Origin: Symbiodinium natans
Taxonomy: Eukaryota; Sar; Dinophyceae; Suessiales; Symbiodiniaceae
Length of the DNA stretch: 64,000 bases
Assembly: GCA_905221605.1 (NCBI GenBank)
Contig: CAJNDS010002277.1
Location: forward strand, 1 to 64,000
Direction: 5' to 3'
Under the pieces are notes generated by a model. That model ran no database searches. It saw nothing but the letters and a program-made list of their open reading frames with translations, and was not told the DNA's origin. The translations under genes and the position numbers were made by a program. Positions 59,946 through 64,000 of this stretch are shown here, one piece after another. The number at the start of each line of letters is the position of its first letter. Position 1 is the first letter of the stretch.

Positions 59946-60170
59946 TCACAAGTATAGTTGCCATCAGCAACGCCACAATTCTGCAGCAGGGCTTGTGATC
60001 AGGGATCTGCTTGCAAGGAACTGCCTTCTCACGTGATGTTCCAGAGTCGAGCATCGTCCCAGCCAGGACCTCTGCCTCATAGGCTCGGCCGTCTGCATGC
60101 TGCTGCACGCCTTCGAGATGACCCTCCGGAAACGAGCACTTCACGCGCAGCCATAGCGACCATGATTGTA
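59938..60170 (-). CDS. Exon-like ORF inside kinase intron 1
   Basis: Minus frame reads VKCSFPEGHLEGVQQHADGR then AYEAEVLAGTMLDSGTSREK then AVPCKQIPDHKPCCRIVALL. This is among the most protein-like segments without a family assignment. It may be an alternative exon, a nested gene or a relic. The plus strand is also open. Confidence 0.35.
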
Positions 60171-60257
60171 AAAGTGCCCCTGTAGGTTTTGGGGTACCTG
60201 CATGAGTCGCTCGATCTTAGTCGACCAAGCGCAGCGTTGAAAAAGCGATGTTCCTGC

Positions 60258-60490
60258 ACCCTAAACCCTAAACCCTAAACCCTAAACCCTAAACCCTAAA
60301 CCCTATACATCCATTGCACTCACATTGGGGGGTTAGGGTCTTAAGGCGGCTGCAAGCGGGCATGACCTTTCTGGAGCATGGACCTCTTCCAAGTGCCTCG
60401 ACTCCTCAGTAGTATGCCCTAAACTCTTGAACCCTAAACCCTAAACCCTAAACCCTAAAGACCCTAAACCCTAAACCCTAAACCCTAAGC
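60258..60490. repeat. Two CCCTAAA arrays inside kinase intron 1
   Basis: Seven units at 60258-60304 and about nine at 60431-60490, around a spacer open on the minus strand (HTTEESRHLEEVHAPE). Confidence 0.95.
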
Positions 60491-60503
60491 CCCTGCCCTA
60501 AAC

Positions 60504-60598
60504 TATGTGAAGCACAGGGGCTCTTTCGGTTTGTGGGCTTGCGCTGCCGCGAGCGGATGGCTAAAACAACTGTTGAGGAAGACGAGAAGCAAAAGTAA
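60504..60598 (+). CDS. Exon-like ORF with charged C-terminus
   Basis: Plus frame reads LCEAQGLFRFVGLRCRERMA then KTTVEEDEKQK, stop TAA, directly before the introner-family element. It lies on the strand opposite to the kinase. Product unknown. Confidence 0.3.
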
Positions 60599-60758
60599 CC
60601 TAGGAACCAAGGGGGCCCTTTTTGGCTTGTACAGGGCTTTAGGGTTTAGGGTTTAGGGTTTAGGGTTTAGGGTTTAGGGTTTAGGGTTTAGGGTTTAGGG
60701 TTCTGGGTTCTAAAGGGAACCTAAACAAAGGGACTAAGCGACTACTCGGAGGTCCTAG
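60599..60758. mobile_element. Second copy of the introner-like element, with telomere array inside
   Basis: CCTAGGAACCAAGGGGGCCC TTTTTGG at the left and TAAAGGGAACCTAAACAAAG, ACTACTCGGAGGTCCTAG at the right match the HAD-gene intron (14786-14902). Nine or so TTTAGGG units (60640-60702) occupy its centre. It is inside kinase intron 1 in this model. No obvious flanking duplication was found. Confidence 0.75.
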
Positions 60759-61044
60759 AAGATGCATCATCCCAGGATGCACCCATTAACCTTGGAGGAG
60801 CCCAAGGCAACTACTGATCCAGGTGCCCCCAAGAGTGTGACTACTTCACTCCCCCAGACTTAGAGAAACCATCCACCCCAAGCCTAATTCACCCCAGAAA
60901 CCATAGACCCAAAAGCCCAAACCAAGAACCCTAAACCTAAACCCTTAACCCGAAACCCTAAACCCCAGACCCTTAACCCTCTAAACACAAAACCCTAAAC
61001 CCTAGACCCTAAACCCTGAACCCTAAGCCCTCAAACGCCCAAAC

Positions 61045-61137
61045 CCTAAGCCCTGGAAGGCCTCCGTCGGCTGGCTCTGGGATATCAGCACATTCTCGAG
61101 CCTTGGTGGACAGTTCATGCTCAACCCATGCCCTCAG
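61045..61137 (-). CDS. Exon-like spacer inside kinase intron 1
   Basis: Minus frame reads LRAWVEHELSTKARECADIP then EPADGGLPGLR. The plus strand is also open (LALGYQHILEPWWTVHAQPM). No family is recognised. Confidence 0.28.
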
Positions 61138-61379
61138 AACAAATAGGGATTTAAGGATTCGGGGCTTAAGGGTTCAGGGTTTAAGTTCAGGTTTTAGGGT
61201 TTAGGGCCCTAAGAACAAATACGGGTTTCAGGATTTGGGGATTAAGGGTTTAGGGTTTAAGGGTTCGGGGTTTTAGGGTTCCCCCCCCCCCATCTGCCCG
61301 CCCCTCCAAAAAAAAGCCTTGTAGTTTTAGAGTTTTAGGCAGGCATCGGCGTTTGCGATTTGGGTATTCTACTCAACAT

Positions 61380-61584
61380 ACCTATCATCTTTCTTCTAGT
61401 AGTTTCACTGTCGCGATAATTAGTACTACTGTTACTATTTCTATTTCTACTGCTACGGCTGCTACGCTGCTACTACTGCTCCTACTGCTACTCCTGCTAC
61501 TCCGCTACTACTGCTACTACTGCTGATACTGCTACTACTGCTACTACTGCTGCTACTGCGACTCCTCCTCCTCCTCCTCCTCCG

Positions 61585-61623
<39 letters not shown>

Positions 61624-61700
61624 GCTACTACTACTACTACTACTACTGCTACTACTACTACTACTACTACTACTACTGCTACTACTACTGCTACTACATT
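61380..61700. repeat. CTA/CTG/CTC trinucleotide tract
   Basis: Long run of CTACTACTG-type triplets with a CTCCTC stretch. It lies just 3' of the HRD exon on the coding strand, within intron 1. Confidence 0.95.
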
Positions 61701-61747
61701 ATTCCTTCAACATAACGCAATCCTACAACCAAAGCCGAAATCCTGAC

Positions 61748-61801
61748 ATCCAGTGGCTTGAGGTCACGGTGGATCACGTTCTTGGAATGCCTCGGATGGA
61801 G
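61748..61801 (-). CDS. Protein kinase, HRD catalytic-loop exon
   Basis: Eighteen codons reading LHPRHSKNVIHRDLKPLD, bounded by CGACAG (acceptor) and GTCAGG (donor). HRDLKP is the canonical subdomain VIb loop of Ser/Thr kinases and LHxxxxxNVIHRDLKP is its usual context. The residue normally Asn after the loop (HRDLKPxN) is Asp here. Upstream exons for the glycine loop and VAIK lysine should lie beyond ~61830 on the minus strand, but the AT-rich block there shows none, so the N-lobe may be off-window or lost. Confidence 0.85.
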
Positions 61802-62313
61802 CTGTCGACAGTTTTGGATTCGTGTTTGAGGATCAAGGAAGGGGTGTGGGTTTAGAGTCGGGGAGGGTAGGGTTTCAGGAAGTGTAGAAGTCTAGTAGAA
61901 GTCTCGAGGTCTCATCAGCCCTTGAATATTAAGGGGCAAAAGGAGGGACCCCGAAAAGGACCCTTAATCTTATTCCCCTATAACCCCTGTATAACCCTTA
62001 TATAGTCCCGACATACCTAAGGAAACCCTAACTAACCCGCATAAGAGTCCCTAGTCCCTTGATAATAAAAACAATTCCTACGTACCGCACGGGTGCCACA
62101 GCCCTAGGGTTTAGGGTTTAGGGCTTACCTGATCCCTCCAACGTACTCCTTTTCATACTCCGAATCCTGGAAACCAGAAATTTCTGGTATTACCAATTTT
62201 TTTTGGTATGACCATTTTTGGGGGTTTTTAGGAATAGATGCAATTAGACATTGAATGGGTGGTTCTGGAATGTAACATGGATGGGGGTTCAGAAATGGAC
62301 TCACATGGTACCA

Positions 62314-62344
62314 GGGCGCACATTAAAGAATTCATGTGACGCCC
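62314..62344. repeat. GC-clamped hairpin 1
   Basis: GGGCGCACAT pairs with ATGTGACGCCC (one bulged A) around a 10-base loop. Confidence 0.85.
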
Positions 62345-62700
62345 GTGAAGAGAACAGTATGAATAAAGGTGTGAACGAAGTGAGCACGCATTCATTTTAA
62401 CACAATTGTGTGCGCTTTCCTCATTTAATTCGTGCTTTCACTGCGTTGCATTACAATTAAATTACAAGCGCAAACAAGATTATGAAAGGAATAGCTGGTT
62501 TCGTTCACACGTTCAGTTAATACTACTCACGCGCTTATTCATATCTTCATTGCGCTTGTAATAATATTTTCTTCACGTTGTTCTCTTCACACTTCGTTCA
62601 TTAAATGCACGCGGTTGTTCATTCATAAACTCATTCACTCCCTTGTCATTTAAGTCTCTTCTTTTGCTCGCTAATTGAGCTCGCTTGTAATATAATATAA

Positions 62701-62726
62701 TGAGCGCAGTCCTCATTTTGCGCTCA
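62701..62726. repeat. GC-clamped hairpin 2
   Basis: TGAGCGCA and TGCGCTCA are exact inverted repeats around a 10-base loop. Confidence 0.9.
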
Positions 62727-63077
62727 TAATGCTGTACGTTATAATCTTAATATCGCGCGGTCACTATGTTCCTTGCATATTATAATATTATAACTCCGCA
62801 CGCAATAAGACCCCGAGAATAGGATGGGAACACAGTGCTAAATCTAAGGGTGAATGTGGGGGCTCAATGGTCTAGTTTCCTGGCTCATGATTCCAAGGTG
62901 TTACACTGTTATAGCTGGAGAACCTGATGTTGGGGCGCTCACTCAATCACTCATAAAATTCATGCACTCCTTTCGTTCATTTATAATTTGATTTCGTTCT
63001 TCGTTTACGCGGTTCGCAAGCTCACTGTAACAATAAGAAAGAACCGCGTGAACAAGACAAAGGTGGTGAATGTAGCG

Positions 63078-63117
63078 CACGGGCCAGTATTAATTCTATG
63101 GTCAAAAGGGGCCCGTG
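63078..63117. repeat. GC-clamped hairpin 3
   Basis: CACGGGCC and GGCCCGTG, 8-bp perfect stem, 24-base loop. Confidence 0.88.
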
Positions 63118-63310
63118 AATGCAATAAAATTAAAGGGCTAATTTTGCGGGTGCGTTTGTACTATAATTTAGTTCACACGTGTACACATTAGATTAACGCA
63201 CGGCAAAACAGCTCTTGTTTCGTTCACTTGAAGGCCCTATTAATAATATTCATGCGTGTCCTTATAATATTTTGAATACGCCCTTTAATGTTCTCTTCAC
63301 TTTATTCAAA

Positions 63311-63355
63311 TCATTACACCGGCGCATGAAAAGAATATGGTGAGCGCCGGAATGA
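63311..63355. repeat. GC-clamped hairpin 4
   Basis: CCGGCGC (63319-63325) and GCGCCGG (63344-63350) with an outer TCATT / AATGA pair beyond a small internal loop. Confidence 0.88.
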
Positions 63356-63502
63356 CAGTAATAATATTATATCACGCGCCGTTAAGGGGCTTTTGGTATG
63401 TTCGTGTATTTCGTTCGTACATTCGTTACGTTTATTGCGCTCACTTCGCTCGCTTATAAACTAACTCATTGACTCTCTTCATCATATTATTATTCCTGTT
63501 CC

Positions 63503-63537
63503 CGCGGGCTTTTTAAAAGACTCATTGTGTGCCCGCG
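63503..63537. repeat. GC-clamped hairpin 5
   Basis: CGCGGGC and GCCCGCG, 7-bp perfect stem, 21-base loop. Confidence 0.87.
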
Positions 63538-63645
63538 TATTTCCTTGTTTCGTTCAATCGCTTACTAATTTCGTGCTTTCTTTCACTTCGTTCTCTCCAT
63601 TACAAATCAGTTCGCTCTTTCTCTTCGTCTTTTAATATTATTTCA

Positions 63646-63679
63646 CGGGCGCATATTAAAAGAAAGAAGTTAGCGCCCG
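63646..63679. repeat. GC-clamped hairpin 6
   Basis: CGGGCGC and GCGCCCG, 7-bp perfect stem, 20-base loop. Confidence 0.87.
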
Positions 63680-63720
63680 GGAATTATTGGAAGAAAGAAG
63701 TGACGCAAAGGATTATGTGA

Positions 63721-63760
63721 AAGGGCCTCTTTACAATGCAAATAGAACGAAGGGGCCCTT
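63721..63760. repeat. GC-clamped hairpin 7
   Basis: AAGGGCC and GGCCCTT, 7-bp perfect stem, 26-base loop. Confidence 0.85.
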
Positions 63761-63971
63761 ATAAATTTTATTATGACGTGTCCTCACTTCGTATATTCAT
63801 TCAGATGTTCATTCATATCCTTTTTCGTGCTTTTACACTGCGATACCGTTCCCAGTTGTAGGGGTATAGGGTTTCTTTAAGAAGAACCCCCACTAAACCC
63901 TAAACCCTCTTGGCACCTCCATGACATCTGTCGAGTTTGTGTCCCGCGCATGGTGTGTTTTTTTACATTCA

Positions 63972-64000
63972 GGGTGGGTTTACCAAATTTTTGGGGTTGT
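63972..64000. mobile_element. Left end of a family G hairpin element, cut by the window
   Basis: GGGTGGGTTTACCAAATTTTTGG matches the start of the family G copy at 27635. The remainder lies beyond the window. Confidence 0.5.

Larger units (their letters stand above)
62130..63885. other. AT-rich block with GC-clamped hairpins
   Basis: Abrupt compositional change: no telomere arrays for 1.75 kb. It is AT-rich with recurrent TTCGTTC, TTCATTC, GCGC and AATATTAT words, and at least seven short GC-stem hairpins. The two longest frames (62988-63191, 63529-63720) have no recognisable domain. I see no rRNA, cox or cob sequence. It could be a transferred organelle spacer, a mobile GC-cluster field, or DNA of another origin. 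Confidence 0.65.

Noticed and set aside
62860-62930. tRNA-like start (GGCTCAATGGTCTAGTTTCCTGG)
   Set aside because: It resembles a tRNA A box, but there is no B box at the right distance and no acceptor-stem pairing.

Overview
Nature of the window. This is a eukaryotic chromosome end. It opens with a terminal (CCCTAAA)n tract, and more than 60 further islands of the same heptamer, in both orientations, are scattered through the first ~62 kb. A plant/algal/dinoflagellate-type TTTAGGG telomere, very small exons, GC as well as GT splice donors, and an intron that behaves like an introner element fit a dinoflagellate or related microalga best. No full spliced leader, rRNA, tRNA or organelle gene was found, so the lineage is an inference. 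There is nothing bacterial here: no operons, CRISPR arrays or insertion sequences.

Genes. Two genes are supported by recognisable motifs. (1) A minus-strand protein kinase between ~61.8 and ~57.1 kb. It is cut into four tiny exons carrying, in order, the HRDLKP catalytic loop, the DFG motif, the APE motif and subdomain IX. All three splice joins are in phase 0. The introns (2.4, 1.5 and 0.5 kb) are filled with telomere-repeat arrays, hairpin elements and other open segments. (2) A minus-strand two-exon gene (15924 to 14521) for an FCP1/SCP-like HAD protein with an N-terminal cysteine cluster; key catalytic aspartates appear to be missing. Its only visible intron is a short element flanked by a 4-base direct repeat, and a second copy of that element lies at ~60.6 kb. 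Many other 60-130 base single-copy spacers between telomere arrays are open and look like exons, but they are GC-rich and usually open in several frames, so strand and product are uncertain and confidence is kept low.

Repeats and layout. 0-12 kb: telomere islands plus many ~100 bp palindromic (MITE-like) elements, two of them visibly nested. 12-20 kb: dense heptamer arrays alternating with exon-like spacers and the HAD gene. 20-40 kb: more arrays, long C/G homopolymer tracts, a duplicated element with terminal inverted repeats, and hairpins. 40.2-42.4 kb: a 21-bp minisatellite with an inverted central block, then a telomere-motif higher-order minisatellite. 43-54 kb: exon-like spacers, a 720-bp-offset duplication and a TTTTAGGG array. 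53-62 kb: the kinase gene. 62.1-63.9 kb: an abrupt change to AT-rich DNA with no telomere repeats, studded with GC-clamped hairpins and TTCGTTC motifs, before telomere-like sequence and another hairpin element return at the very end.

How it fits together. The simplest reading is a gene-bearing subtelomeric region in which introns and intergenic DNA are built from two kinds of material: telomeric heptamers and several families of short hairpin transposons. At least one of those families seems able to act as an intron.
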